Shown here: one piece after another, positions 45,125 to 55,904 of the stretch
Layout: each line of letters opens with the position of its first letter
Position numbering within the stretch: the stretch's first letter is position 1
Source of the DNA: Erythrobacter sp. YJ-T3-07
GTDB lineage: Bacteria > Pseudomonadota > Alphaproteobacteria > Sphingomonadales > Sphingomonadaceae
DNA: 64,000 nt
Reading direction: 5' to 3'
Assembly: GCF_015999305.1 (NCBI RefSeq)
Contig: NZ_JAEAGP010000001.1
Coordinates: 62,001-126,000 of the forward strand
Translations under genes and position numbers: made by a program
The notes under the pieces: generated by a model
The model's input: only the letters and a program-made list of their open reading frames with translations
Database searches by the model: none
Told to the model about the DNA's origin: nothing

Positions 45125-47746
45125 ATGGCGACCGGCAAACCCACTCCGATGATGGAACAGTACCACGCGCTCAAGCGCGAGGCAGGCGAGTGCCTGCTGT
45201 TCTACCGCATGGGCGATTTCTTCGAGCTGTTCTTCGACGATGCGAAGATCGCCGCAGGCGTGCTCGACATCGCGCTGACCAGCCGGGGCGAAAGCGGCGG
45301 GGAGGCGGTGCCGATGTGCGGCGTGCCGGTCCATTCCGCCGACGGCTATCTCGCCCGCCTGATCCGCGCCGGGCACCGGGTTGCGATTGCCGAGCAGGTC
45401 GAGACGCCCGACGAGGCCCGCGCGCGTGCCAAGGCCGAAGGCAAGCCTTCGTCCAAGGTGCTGGTCGCGCGTAAGATCATCCGCTTCGTGACTGCGGGCA
45501 CGCTGACGGAGGATACGCTGCTCGAGCCGCGCCGCGCGAATCGGCTGGCGGCATTGTGCGATCTGCGCGGACGCGTGGGAATCGCGGCGTGCGACATCTC
45601 GACCGGGCGGATGGAACTGGAGGAATGCGAAGCCGACGGCGTGGCCGCCGCGCTCTCCCGCCTCGGCGCGCGCGAGATCGTTGCGCCGGAGGACTGGGCC
45701 GACGCGCCTTACGAGGCCATTGCGCGCCCACCCGGCGACTTCGCGAGCGAGCGCGGGCGCAAGCGGCTGGAAGAGCTGCACGGGGTCGCCACGCTCGACG
45801 CGTTCGGCACCTTCTCACGCGCGATGCTCGCCGCGGCGGGCGGCCTGCTCGCCTATCTCGACCATGCCGGGCGCGGGTCCATGCCCTTCCTGTTGCCGCC
45901 GACGGTGAATGAAACCGGCAAGGTGATGGCGATCGACGAGGCGAGCCGGACCAGTCTGGAGATTACCGCGACCCAGAATGGCGAGCGTGCGGGCAGCCTG
46001 CTGGGCACGGTGGACCGCTGCGTGACCAGCGCGGGCGCGCGCCTGCTTGCCGAAGACCTTTCCGCCCCGCTCGCCCGCCGGACCGCGATCGAGGCGCGGC
46101 TGGCGCTGGTCCGGCTGTTTCACGAGGACCCGATCCTGCGCGGCGACACGCGCGAAGCGCTGCGCGCGATCCCCGACATCGCCCGCGCGCTGGCGCGGCT
46201 GGTCGCCGACCGGGGCAGCCCGCGCGATCTGGGGCAGGTGCGTGACGGGCTGGCGCAGGCCCGCAGGCTCAACGATGCGCTGACCCGGCTGCCCGATCGC
46301 CCGCCGCTGCTCGACGAACTGCTCCCGCAGCTGACCGGCCACGGCGCGCTGGTGGACGAGCTGTCGCGCGCGCTGGTCCCCTCCCCACCGACCGAGCGCG
46401 GCAGCGGCGGATATATCGCCGCCGGCTACGACGCCGCGCTCGACGCGCTGCGCGAGACCAGCGGCAATGCGCGCCGCGCGATCGCCGCGATGGAGGCGCG
46501 CTATCGAAATGAGACGGGGATCTCCGCGCTCAAGATCAAGCATAATGGCGTGCTGGGCTATTTCATCGAAGTGCCCGCGCGCCACGGCGATGCGCTGATG
46601 GGGCCGGACAGCGGCTTCACCCACCGCCAGACGATGGCCAACGCGGTCCGCTTCAACTCGGTCCACCTGCACGAGGAAGCGAGCCGGATCGCCGAGGCGG
46701 GCGGGCATGCGCTGGCTGCGGAAGAAGCCCATTTCGAAGCGCTGGTCGAAACCGTGGTCACGGCACGCGAGCGAATCGCGCAGACCGCCGATGCGCTGGC
46801 GCGGATCGATGTCGCCGCAGGCCTGGCCGAACGCGCGGCAGAAGGCGACTGGTGCGCGCCGCAGATCGACGATGCGCCCTGCCTCGAGATCGTCGCCGGA
46901 CGGCATCCGGTGGTCGAGGCAGCGCTGGCCAAGGCGGGCGAGCGGTTCGTGCCCAATGATTGCGGGCTCGCAAAGACGGACCGCCTGTGGCTGATCGGCG
47001 GGCCGAACATGGGCGGTAAATCGACCTTCCTGCGTGCCAATGCGCTGATCGTGCTGCTGGCACAGGCCGGCAGCTACGTGCCCGCGACCTCCGCGCGGAT
47101 CGGGCTGGTCGACCGCCTGTTCAGCCGCGTCGGTGCGAGCGACAATCTCGCCCGCGGACGCTCCACCTTCATGGTTGAAATGGTCGAGACCGCCGCGATC
47201 CTCGCCCGCGCGACCGAGCGTAGCTTCGTGATCCTCGACGAGATCGGGCGCGGCACCTCGACCTATGACGGGTTGGCGCTGGCCTGGGCGGTGGCCGAGG
47301 CGATCCACGAGAACAATCGCTGCCGCTGCCTGTTCGCGACCCATTACCACGAGCTCGCCCGGCTGGCGGAAAGCTGCGACGCGCTCTCGCTCCATCACGT
47401 GCGCGCGCGCGAATGGCAGGGCGATCTGGTGCTGCTGCACGAAGTGGCGGAGGGGCCTGCCGACCGCAGCTATGGCCTCGCGGTGGCAAAGCTGGCCGGC
47501 GTGCCGCCAGAGGTGGTCGACCGCGCAAGCGCGGTGCTCGCCAAGCTCGAGAAAGGGCGCGAGGAAACCGGCGGCCTCGCCGCAGGGCTGGGCGACCTGC
47601 CGCTGTTCTCCGCCGCGATCCAGGCCGAACAGGAAGAGTGCGACAGCCTGCGCGACACGCTCGCCGCGCTCGATGTCGATGCGCTGTCCCCGCGCGAGGC
47701 GCTCGACATGCTCTACCAGTTGAAGCGCGAGGCGGGCGAAAGCTGA
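45125..47746 (+). CDS. mutS: DNA mismatch repair protein MutS
   Basis: 873 residues, full length. The mismatch-binding F-x-E is in YRMGDFFELFFDDA near the N-terminus. The ATPase has Walker A GGPNMGGKSTFLR (about 625), FSRVGASDNLARGRSTFMVE, Walker B FVILDEIGRGTSTYDGLALA and the ATHYHELARL switch. The C-terminal helix-turn-helix and DALSPREALDMLYQLK tail for dimer and tetramer formation are present. It recognises mismatches with MutL. Confidence 0.98.
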   Translation: MATGKPTPMMEQYHALKREAGECLLFYRMGDFFELFFDDAKIAAGVLDIALTSRGESGGEAVPMCGVPVHSADGYLARLIRAGHRVAIAEQVETPDEARARAKAEGKPSSKVLVARKIIRFVTAGTLTEDTLLEPRRANRLAALCDLRGRVGIAACDISTGRMELEECEADGVAAALSRLGAREIVAPEDWADAPYEAIARPPGDFASERGRKRLEELHGVATLDAFGTFSRAMLAAAGGLLAYLDHAGRGSMPFLLPPTVNETGKVMAIDEASRTSLEITATQNGERAGSLLGTVDRCVTSAGARLLAEDLSAPLARRTAIEARLALVRLFHEDPILRGDTREALRAIPDIARALARLVADRGSPRDLGQVRDGLAQARRLNDALTRLPDRPPLLDELLPQLTGHGALVDELSRALVPSPPTERGSGGYIAAGYDAALDALRETSGNARRAIAAMEARYRNETGISALKIKHNGVLGYFIEVPARHGDALMGPDSGFTHRQTMANAVRFNSVHLHEEASRIAEAGGHALAAEEAHFEALVETVVTARERIAQTADALARIDVAAGLAERAAEGDWCAPQIDDAPCLEIVAGRHPVVEAALAKAGERFVPNDCGLAKTDRLWLIGGPNMGGKSTFLRANALIVLLAQAGSYVPATSARIGLVDRLFSRVGASDNLARGRSTFMVEMVETAAILARATERSFVILDEIGRGTSTYDGLALAWAVAEAIHENNRCRCLFATHYHELARLAESCDALSLHHVRAREWQGDLVLLHEVAEGPADRSYGLAVAKLAGVPPEVVDRASAVLAKLEKGREETGGLAAGLGDLPLFSAAIQAEQEECDSLRDTLAALDVDALSPREALDMLYQLKREAGES

Positions 47747-47794
47747 TCTTGCGCAGATTTGCCATCGCGCGCGGGGCCGCTAGGTTCTGAACGC

Positions 47795-48193
47795 ATGGCG
47801 CAGGACGATCCTCCCGAAGATCCGGACAAGAGCACCCAGTGGGCGGAATTCCGCACTGATCTGGCTGAGGACCGCAACATCATGGCGATGGAGCGGACTT
47901 TCGCGGGCTGGATGCGCACCGCCTTCGCCGCGATCGGCATCGGGCTGGGGTTTCGCGCGCTGTTCGGCAGCTGGGACCCGTCATGGATGCCCAAGGTCAT
48001 CGCCAGCCTCTTCATCCTGGGCGGCGGATGGCTCGCGATCACCGCCCAGCAGCGCGCATGCAAGACGCTCGACCGGCTCAGCACGCACGAATTCGCGCCG
48101 ATCCCGACACCCAATTTCCGTGTGATGGCCTATGGGGTCGCGATCGGCGCGGTGGTGGTAACGATCGGTCTGTGGGTGCTGGTGGAAAGCTGA
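47795..48193 (+). CDS. DUF202 family membrane protein (YidH-like)
   Basis: 132 residues from ATG 47795. The family signature RTDLAEDRNIMAMERTFAGWMRT is followed by three hydrophobic segments (AAIGIGLGFRALF, VIASLFILGGGWLAI, VMAYGVAIGAVVVTIGLWVL). DUF202 proteins are small inner-membrane proteins of unknown function. It follows mutS by 48 bases and may be co-transcribed. Confidence 0.85.
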   Translation: MAQDDPPEDPDKSTQWAEFRTDLAEDRNIMAMERTFAGWMRTAFAAIGIGLGFRALFGSWDPSWMPKVIASLFILGGGWLAITAQQRACKTLDRLSTHEFAPIPTPNFRVMAYGVAIGAVVVTIGLWVLVES

Positions 48194-48212
48194 GTCAGCC
48201 TTCCCGAGGCGA

Positions 48213-48569
48213 TCAGGTGCCGTCGCCGCGCAGACCGTCGAGCTTCGCAGGCTTGCCGTACTTGTCGACATTGTCGTCGTGGTTCGGTTCGCCGCGAAAA
48301 GCCGACATGTCGACCGTGTTGCCGCGCTCCATCTGGTTCATGTGGTCGACCACATCCTGCGCGTCCGGCGCGGTCAGGCCGCTGGGCGCATGCTCGCTGT
48401 CGGAATTGAGGATCGAGGTCGAAACACCCTGCGCCTGATCGGCGACGGTCTGCGCCTGATCATAGGCACCGACCTGCTCCGAATTCTCGTTCTCGGGCGC
48501 GAGATCGTCGGTCTGGCGCCGCTCGCCGTCGAAGTCGGAAGGCAGGGTTTTCTTGTTGTTGTCGGCCAT
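48213..48569 (-). CDS. Small acidic hydrophilic protein, unknown
   Basis: 118 residues from ATG 48569, with GGAG about 10 bases upstream. It is hydrophilic, rich in Asp, Asn, Gln and Ser, with no signal peptide, membrane segment or cysteine, and is probably disordered. The only clear pattern is a Gln/Ala helix-prone stretch (YDQAQTVADQAQGVSTSIL). I do not recognise a family. It converges with the DUF202 gene and has the palindromic repeat at 48635 upstream. Confidence 0.65.
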   Translation of the reverse strand: MADNNKKTLPSDFDGERRQTDDLAPENENSEQVGAYDQAQTVADQAQGVSTSILNSDSEHAPSGLTAPDAQDVVDHMNQMERGNTVDMSAFRGEPNHDDNVDKYGKPAKLDGLRGDGT

Positions 48570-48634
48570 GAGGAATCTCCTTTCCTCATGAACGGGCGGA
48601 GGGTTTGAGCGGTTCCTTGCGGATTCATTGTCGC

Positions 48635-48715
48635 GGTACCAGCCCTCGCCCCCACCCGGCCGATCCATCGATGGCATCCTGTGGGTTGGCCGGGCGGGGG
48701 GTGAGGGCTGGTACC
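48635..48715. repeat. Long palindromic repeat, copy B (GGTACC at both edges)
   Basis: An 81-base inverted repeat whose arms begin and end with GGTACC: left GGTACCAGCCCTCGCCCCCA then CCCGGCC, right GGCCGGGCGGGG then GTGAGGGCTGGTACC. It shares its arm sequence (ACCAGCCC.C.CCCCC.CCCGGCC) with copy A at 31718-31796. It lies between the small acidic protein gene and the 3' end of the dehydrogenase gene (8 bases after its stop). Confidence 0.8.
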
Positions 48716-48722
48716 GTAAAAA

Positions 48723-49592
48723 TCAGCGCGTCGGCACGGGCGCATCGCCCGTGTAATCGTAGAAGCCACGGCCCGTCTTGCGGCCGAGCCAGCCGGCTTC
48801 GACATATTTCACCAGCAGCGGTGCCGGGCGATACTTGGTGTCGCCGGTCGTGTCGTGCAGCACGCGGATGATGTCGAGGCAGGTGTCCAGCCCCACGAAG
48901 TCCGCCAGCTGAAGCGGGCCCATCGGGTGGTTGAGGCCTAGGCGGCAACCCAGATCGATATCCTCGATGCTGGCGGTCGACTGGCCGAGCACGAAGATCG
49001 CCTCGTTGATCATCGGCAACAGGATGCGGTTGACGACGAAGCCCGGCTCGTCCTGGCTCAGCACCACTTCCTTGCCCAGCAGGTGCGCGAATTCGATCGT
49101 CCGGTCGGTCACGTCCTGATTGGTGGCGAGGCCGGGGATCACTTCGATCAGGCCCATCACGGGCACCGGATTGAAGAAGTGCAGGCCGATGAACCGGCCC
49201 GCATCGGGCGACCAGTTGGCCATCCGGGTGATCGGGATCGAGCTGGTGTTGCTGGCGAGGATCGCACCTTCGCCCAGCACCTTGCCCGCGTTCTCGAAAA
49301 TGCCCTGTTTGATCGTTTCCTTCTCGGTCGCGGCCTCGATGATCAGGTCTGCCTCGGCCATCGGCGCAAGTTCGCCGGTGGGGGTGATGCGGGCGAGCGT
49401 GGCTTCGGCATCCGCCACTTCCATCTTGCCCTTGCCGACCAGCTTGCCGAGCGAACGCTCAATGCCCTTCAGCGATTCCTCCGCGATGGCGAGATCGCGG
49501 TCGCTGAGGAATACTTTGAGCCCGTGCTGGGCGATGGTCTGCGCGATGCCCGAACCCATTTGGCCCGCACCGATGACACCGATGGTCTGCAT
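48723..49592 (-). CDS. 3-hydroxybutyryl-CoA dehydrogenase
   Basis: 289 residues from ATG 49592. The NAD-binding motif is GVIGAGQMGSGIAQ (residues 5-18). ASNTSSIPITRMA, the catalytic His in GLHFFNPVPVMGLIEVI, and DEPGFVVNRILLPMINEAI are those of the 3-hydroxyacyl-CoA dehydrogenase family (Hbd/FadB2 type). It oxidises 3-hydroxybutyryl-CoA to acetoacetyl-CoA or the reverse, which links to the CoA-transferase at 12112-14462. The leader can fold over its ribosome site. It follows the adenosyltransferase gene on the same strand. Confidence 0.95.
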   Translation of the reverse strand: MQTIGVIGAGQMGSGIAQTIAQHGLKVFLSDRDLAIAEESLKGIERSLGKLVGKGKMEVADAEATLARITPTGELAPMAEADLIIEAATEKETIKQGIFENAGKVLGEGAILASNTSSIPITRMANWSPDAGRFIGLHFFNPVPVMGLIEVIPGLATNQDVTDRTIEFAHLLGKEVVLSQDEPGFVVNRILLPMINEAIFVLGQSTASIEDIDLGCRLGLNHPMGPLQLADFVGLDTCLDIIRVLHDTTGDTKYRPAPLLVKYVEAGWLGRKTGRGFYDYTGDAPVPTR

Positions 49593-49660
49593 GAAATTAT
49601 CCGTCCTTCGCAACTGCAGCAAGGACGGCTGGCTAGCGATCAAGCAGCCCGCTGGCTAGC
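49593..49660 (-). promoter_or_regulatory. Structured leader hiding the dehydrogenase ribosome site
   Basis: On the minus strand, CCGTCCTT pairs perfectly with AAGGACGG across a 12-base loop (49601-49628). AAGGACGG contains the only Shine-Dalgarno-like sequence and ends 8 bases before the ATG. Further upstream, GCTAGCCAGC occurs twice (49628-49637 and 49651-49660), each containing the palindrome GCTAGC, so a second hairpin is possible. Confidence 0.55.
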
Positions 49661-49669
49661 TGTCAGTTT

Positions 49670-50257
49670 TCAGCGATTGGCGCCGGGCGTCCAGGTGATG
49701 TCCGCCTTGCCCCCGTCATTGGCCGCGCGGGCGAGCACAAACAGCAGGTCCGACAGGCGGTTGATATAGTGCAGCGCCGCCGGGTTGACCGGCTCCAGCT
49801 CCGCCAGCGCGGTCATCGCGCGTTCGGCCTTGCGCACGCTGGCCCGCGCGACATGCAGCCGCGCCGCCGCCTCGCTGCCACCGGGAAGGATGAAGCTGGT
49901 CAGCGGTTCGAGGTTTTCGTTGGCCGTATCGATCGCACGCTCGATCCATTCGACCTGCCCGTCCACGATCCGCAGGACCATTTCGCCCGGTTCGAATCCT
50001 TCGCCGTCGAGCGCGCCCTTGGGCGTGGCGAGATCCGCACCCAGATCGAACAGGTCGTTCTGCACCCGGCGAAGATCCGCGACCTCATCATGGCCCGCGT
50101 CCAGCGCGCAGATCGCGAAGCCGAGCGCGCTGTTCGCCTCGTCGACCGCGCCGATCGCCTCGATCCGCGCGGCGTGCTTGGGGCTGCGCGAGCCATCGAC
50201 GAGGCCCGTCGTGCCGTCGTCGCCGGTGCGGGTGTAGATCTTGTTGAGCTTGACCAT
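49670..50257 (-). CDS. PduO-type cob(I)alamin adenosyltransferase
   Basis: 195 residues. The ATP-binding N-terminus KIYTRTGDDGTTGLVDGSR and AIGAVDEANSALGFA, the mid QNDLFDLGADLATP and the C-terminal FILPGGSEAAARLHVARASVRKAER are the family signature. It makes adenosylcobalamin from cob(I)alamin and ATP, the cofactor of methylmalonyl-CoA mutase. It is in a leftward unit gluQRS - small membrane protein - this gene - dehydrogenase. Confidence 0.95.
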   Translation of the reverse strand: MVKLNKIYTRTGDDGTTGLVDGSRSPKHAARIEAIGAVDEANSALGFAICALDAGHDEVADLRRVQNDLFDLGADLATPKGALDGEGFEPGEMVLRIVDGQVEWIERAIDTANENLEPLTSFILPGGSEAAARLHVARASVRKAERAMTALAELEPVNPAALHYINRLSDLLFVLARAANDGGKADITWTPGANR

Positions 50258-50275
50258 CGAGGCCGGATGGCCGCC

Positions 50276-50506
50276 TTACTGCGAGACTGCAAGCAGGATG
50301 GCGACCACCAGGATTGCCAGACCCTGATACTTGATCCGGTCGAACATGGCCTTGTTCTGCATCAGCTGCATCTCGCTCACCGTCTCGCCGGTATTGTTTT
50401 CCAGATCGACCTTGGTGGTCTTCAGAAATGCGACAATCCCGCGGATCAGCGACACGACGACCATGATCGCAAGGAAGATGATGGCAATGATGAGGAGTGT
50501 TTGCAT
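50276..50506 (-). CDS. Small two-helix membrane protein
   Basis: 76 residues with two membrane segments, TLLIIAIIFLAIMVVVSLI and GLAILVVAILLAV, separated by a polar loop (KTTKVDLENNTGETVSEMQLMQNKAMFDRIK). The layout resembles small 'twin transmembrane' or HIG1-like proteins, but I cannot fix the family. It begins 3 bases after the gluQRS stop, so it is probably translated with it. Confidence 0.75.
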   Translation of the reverse strand: MQTLLIIAIIFLAIMVVVSLIRGIVAFLKTTKVDLENNTGETVSEMQLMQNKAMFDRIKYQGLAILVVAILLAVSQ

Positions 50507-50509
50507 GGG

Positions 50510-51346
50510 TTAGATATGGGGCTTTCCCAGCGAAATGCCAATCGGCCATTCCCCACGCCTCAACCGCGCTGCCCATGCGCGCCCGTCCTCGCCCGCTTCG
50601 CGATGGTCCGCGAGGGCGGGTGAACCGCGGCGCTTGGCGAGTTTGCGCGCCTCTGCATCGAGCAGCAGCGGGTGATGATGCCAGCGAGGCACCGGCAGGC
50701 CGAGCAGCGCCTGCAGCACGCGGTGGACCGGGCTCGCGTGGAACAGGTCGAGCCCGCGGGTGACCAGCGTGACGCCATCCGCAGCGTCGTCCACCGTCAC
50801 CGCGAGGTGGTAGCTCGCGGGCAGATCCTTGCGGCGCAGCACCGGATCGCCCAGCCCGGCCGGATCGACCCTCTGTTCGCCCGCGATTTCGTCATGCCAG
50901 CAGAGCGGGCCGGTGATCGCCAGTGCCTTGCTCAGGTCCATGCGCAGGGCGGCGGGTGCATCGGGCGGCACGTCCCGGTGCCTGCAGGTGCCGGGATAGA
51001 CCGGCCCCTCGGGCCCCGTCTCGCTCGCCGCAGCCGCGATTTCGGTGCGGGTGCAGGTGCACGGATAGAGCACGCCGAGCGCATTCAGCTTGTCCAGCGC
51101 CTCCTCGTAGCGCGCCAGTCGCGTGCCCTGTGCGGGCACTTCGTCCCACTCCAGACCCAGCCAGGCGAGATCCTTGCGGAACTCCTCTGCCAGCTCGGGG
51201 CGGCTGCGCGGTCCGTCGATATCCTCGATCCTCAGCAGGAAGCGCCCGTCCGCCGCGCGCGCCAGATCGTGCGCGACAATGGCCGAGTAGGCATGGCCCC
51301 AGTGCAGGGGGCCGTTGGGGCTGGGGGCGAAGCGGGTGACCGTCAT
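50510..51346 (-). CDS. gluQ: Glutamyl-Q tRNA(Asp) synthetase
   Basis: 278 residues, a truncated GluRS-like enzyme without the anticodon domain that glutamylates queuosine-34 of tRNA(Asp). FAPSPNGPLHWGHAYSA contains the HIGH-like motif (H-W-G-H). The zinc-binding cysteines are in YPCTCTRTE and YPGTCRH. The KMSKS-like motif is RKLAKR. The product also has the RIEDIDGPRSRPE acceptor-stem loop. Start ATG 51346; divergent from the HNH gene. Confidence 0.95.
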   Translation of the reverse strand: MTVTRFAPSPNGPLHWGHAYSAIVAHDLARAADGRFLLRIEDIDGPRSRPELAEEFRKDLAWLGLEWDEVPAQGTRLARYEEALDKLNALGVLYPCTCTRTEIAAAASETGPEGPVYPGTCRHRDVPPDAPAALRMDLSKALAITGPLCWHDEIAGEQRVDPAGLGDPVLRRKDLPASYHLAVTVDDAADGVTLVTRGLDLFHASPVHRVLQALLGLPVPRWHHHPLLLDAEARKLAKRRGSPALADHREAGEDGRAWAARLRRGEWPIGISLGKPHI

Positions 51347-51474
51347 GGCTTGACGTCTTTAGCGCGCATCGCGGCCAAGTCGTCAAAAAGGACTGTGGAA
51401 ACCATCTTTGTAACAGGCTTGACGCTTTTGCGAGCAAATGGTCCTTTCATCGCATCAGGGAGGACACGCAAGAA

Positions 51475-52083
51475 GTGTTCAAGGCCGATCTGATCGACCG
51501 CGCGGCCACGTTCCGCAGCGTAGATGAAGACCCGACGAGGAATTTGTCGGCATGCCCGACACTTGTTCTCAACGCGGACTACACCCCGCTGTCCTATTAC
51601 CCGCTGTCGATCTGGCCGTGGCAGACCGCGATCAAGGCGATCTTCCTTGAGCGGGTCGATGTGGTCGCCAGCTATGACCGGCAGGTGCATTCGCCCTCGC
51701 TCGACATGAAGCTGCCCAGCGTCATCGCGCTCAGGCAATATGTGAAGCCGTCCGAATTTCCCGCCTTCACCCGCTTCAACCTGTTCCTGCGCGACCGCTT
51801 CATCTGCCAGTATTGCGGCAGCCCCAGCCACCTGACCTTCGACCACGTCGTCCCGCGCCGCCTCGGCGGGAAGACGACGTGGGAGAACATCTCTACCGCT
51901 TGTGCCCCATGCAACATGAAGAAGGGCGGACGCACGCCCAAGCAGGCGGGCATGAAGCTGATGGTCGAACCGATCAGGCCGACCAACTGGCAGCTGCAGC
52001 AACACGGCAAGAGCTTCCCGCCCAACTACCTCCACGAAACCTGGCGCGACTGGCTCTACTGGGACATCGAGCTGGAGGAGTGA
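51475..52083 (+). CDS. HNH endonuclease family protein
   Basis: 202 residues starting at GTG 51475, with GGGAGGA about 10 bases upstream. The C-terminal HNH fold has two zinc knuckles (RDRFICQYCG and STACAPCNMKKG) and the catalytic D-H in LTFDHVVPRRLGGKTTWENI. The N-terminal 95 residues (LNADYTPLSYYPLSIWPWQ) are conserved in this single-copy HNH group of alphaproteobacteria and cyanobacteria. The substrate is unknown; no methylase or phage gene is near, so it is unlikely to be a restriction enzyme. Confidence 0.9.
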   Translation: MFKADLIDRAATFRSVDEDPTRNLSACPTLVLNADYTPLSYYPLSIWPWQTAIKAIFLERVDVVASYDRQVHSPSLDMKLPSVIALRQYVKPSEFPAFTRFNLFLRDRFICQYCGSPSHLTFDHVVPRRLGGKTTWENISTACAPCNMKKGGRTPKQAGMKLMVEPIRPTNWQLQQHGKSFPPNYLHETWRDWLYWDIELEE

Positions 52084-52168
52084 GAGGGCGCTTGCGTCCG
52101 CTTCCAATCCGCCGATTCTTGCGGGTGGCAACCGATCCCATTACCCTTCGGCCCGACAGGAGGTAATC

Positions 52169-52999
52169 GTGACACAGCACCCCATCCTTGTGGCCACCGA
52201 TTTCAAACCCCGTTCGGACCGCGCCGTGGATCGCGCCGTCCAGCTTGCGCGGGAGACCGGTCGGGAACTGGTGGTCGTCCACGCGGTCGAGGACCCGGAC
52301 ATCATCCGGGTCGGGCCTTCGCTGGAAGAGCGCGTGGCCTCGGTCATGCCGGAGAATGCGGTCGATTATCGCTGCCTGTTTCCCGAAGGCTCCGCCCCCC
52401 GCGCAATCGCGCAGGCGGTGGAGGACGAGGATCCGTTCTGCCTCGTCATCGGCGTCGCGCGCTACAATTCGGTGGGCGACTTCTTGCTTGGCACGGCGGT
52501 CGACATGCTGCTGCGCCGGTCGCCCTATCCCGTGCTGGTCGCCAAGGAACGGCCGCGCGCAGCTTACGAGCATATCGTCATCGGGACCGACCTGTCCGAT
52601 GCCTCGAAGCGCGGCGTGGAGGCGGTCGTCCGCATGTTCCCGCAGGCGCAGCTGCACCTCGTCCACGCATTCCACGTCCCCTACGAGGCATGGCAGAACG
52701 CCGAATATGTGCGCAATGAACTGGCAGCCGCGGCGCAGGAACAGTGCGACGGCTTCACCCAGCAGCTGGATATTTCCCAGGCATGCCGCGAGAAACTGAC
52801 CATGGAACAGGTCGAAGGATCGCCGCTCACCGCCATCAACAGGACGATTCGCAAATACGACGCGCATTTGTGCGCGCTGACCTCGCATGGATATGGCGGT
52901 TTGCGTCAGGCGCTGATCGGCAGCACGGTCAGCGATCTGCTGAAGACCCTGACCATCGATACGCTGGTCATCCATCCGGAGCACGAGAGCGCGGCCTGA
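52169..52999 (+). CDS. Tandem UspA-type universal stress protein
   Basis: 276 residues made of two Usp domains (about 1-135 and 140-276). Each starts with a strand ending in D (ILVATDFKPRSDRAVDRA; IVIGTDLSDASKRGVEA). The second lacks a clear G-x2-G-x9-G-S ATP motif, but LTSHGYGGLRQALIGSTVSDLL is near it. Start is GTG 52169 with an excellent AGGAGGT 5 bases upstream, so strong expression is likely. It probably acts in starvation or redox stress. Confidence 0.92.
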   Translation: MTQHPILVATDFKPRSDRAVDRAVQLARETGRELVVVHAVEDPDIIRVGPSLEERVASVMPENAVDYRCLFPEGSAPRAIAQAVEDEDPFCLVIGVARYNSVGDFLLGTAVDMLLRRSPYPVLVAKERPRAAYEHIVIGTDLSDASKRGVEAVVRMFPQAQLHLVHAFHVPYEAWQNAEYVRNELAAAAQEQCDGFTQQLDISQACREKLTMEQVEGSPLTAINRTIRKYDAHLCALTSHGYGGLRQALIGSTVSDLLKTLTIDTLVIHPEHESAA

Positions 53000-53009
53000 C
53001 GAAAATCTG

Positions 53010-53038
53010 CCCCGCCCGGCTGGTGCGGCCGGGCGGGG
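53010..53038. terminator. GC-rich hairpin between convergent genes, probable terminator
   Basis: An 11-bp perfect stem, CCCCGCCCGGC with GCCGGGCGGGG, closes a 7-base loop 11 bases after the Usp stop. Only a short A-run (GAAAATCTG) lies on the left, so it would serve the leftward aldo/keto reductase better than the Usp gene. Confidence 0.6.
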
Positions 53039-53054
53039 ATAGAGTGGCCTCGCC

Positions 53055-55277
<2,223 letters not shown>

Positions 55278-55285
<8 letters not shown>

Positions 55286-55904
55286 CGGGCAGCTCCCGCA
55301 AAATCGCTCGGCACAGACCCGCGTCGCCGGCGCCGACCTTCAGCGGCAGGGCGATCAGTTCGTACAGGCCCGCAGGCACATCATCGAGCACCAGCCCTTC
55401 GAGAATGCGCATGTCGTGCTTCAGCACCGCGAGATGCGCGTCCATCGTCTTGCTCTCCTGCGGGTCGACCGATGGAGCGTCGGTGCCGATCAGCACCACG
55501 CCCTGCGCGGCGAGCCATTCGATCGCCTCGGCCCCGATCGGCAGCCAGTCGGATCGCCATTCATCGTGCGGGAAGGCATCCCAGGTACGGAACAGGACGC
55601 GGTTGGCATAATCGAGATCGGGCAGGTCGCCGATGTCGATCTCCCCTTCGACGCCGCGCGCATCGACCACGATGCAGGTGCCCAGATACGGGTCGAGGCT
55701 CATGTGGGCAGCGTCCGCGCCATCGGCGGCATAGTGCAGCGGCGCATCGGCATGGGTGCCCGAATGCGTGCTCATGGTCATCCGGCCGACATTGACCGGC
55801 GATCCGTCCTCCATCTTCCACGTACGTTCGAACGCGAAGTCGGTATCGCCGGGCCACACCGGCAGTCCGGGACGGAGCGTCTGCGAAATATCCCAGATCT
55901 TCAC
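55278..55904 (-). CDS. kynB: Kynurenine formamidase (bacterial arylformamidase)
   Basis: 208 residues from GTG 55904, whose start overlaps the kynA stop (GTGA). The metal motif H-x-x-x-H-x-D is in STHSGTHADAPLH. The N-terminus WDISQTLRPGLPVWPGDTDF and VLIGTDAPSVDP are typical of KynB, a metal-dependent cyclase-like hydrolase. It converts N-formylkynurenine to kynurenine and formate. Confidence 0.97.

Noticed and set aside
44936..45781. Upstream extension of maeB into mutS
   Set aside because: The in-frame extension lies antisense to mutS and the family start at 44935 is clear.
51475..52083. HNH gene as part of a restriction or phage system
   Set aside because: No methyltransferase, terminase or phage gene is nearby, composition is native, and neighbours are housekeeping genes.
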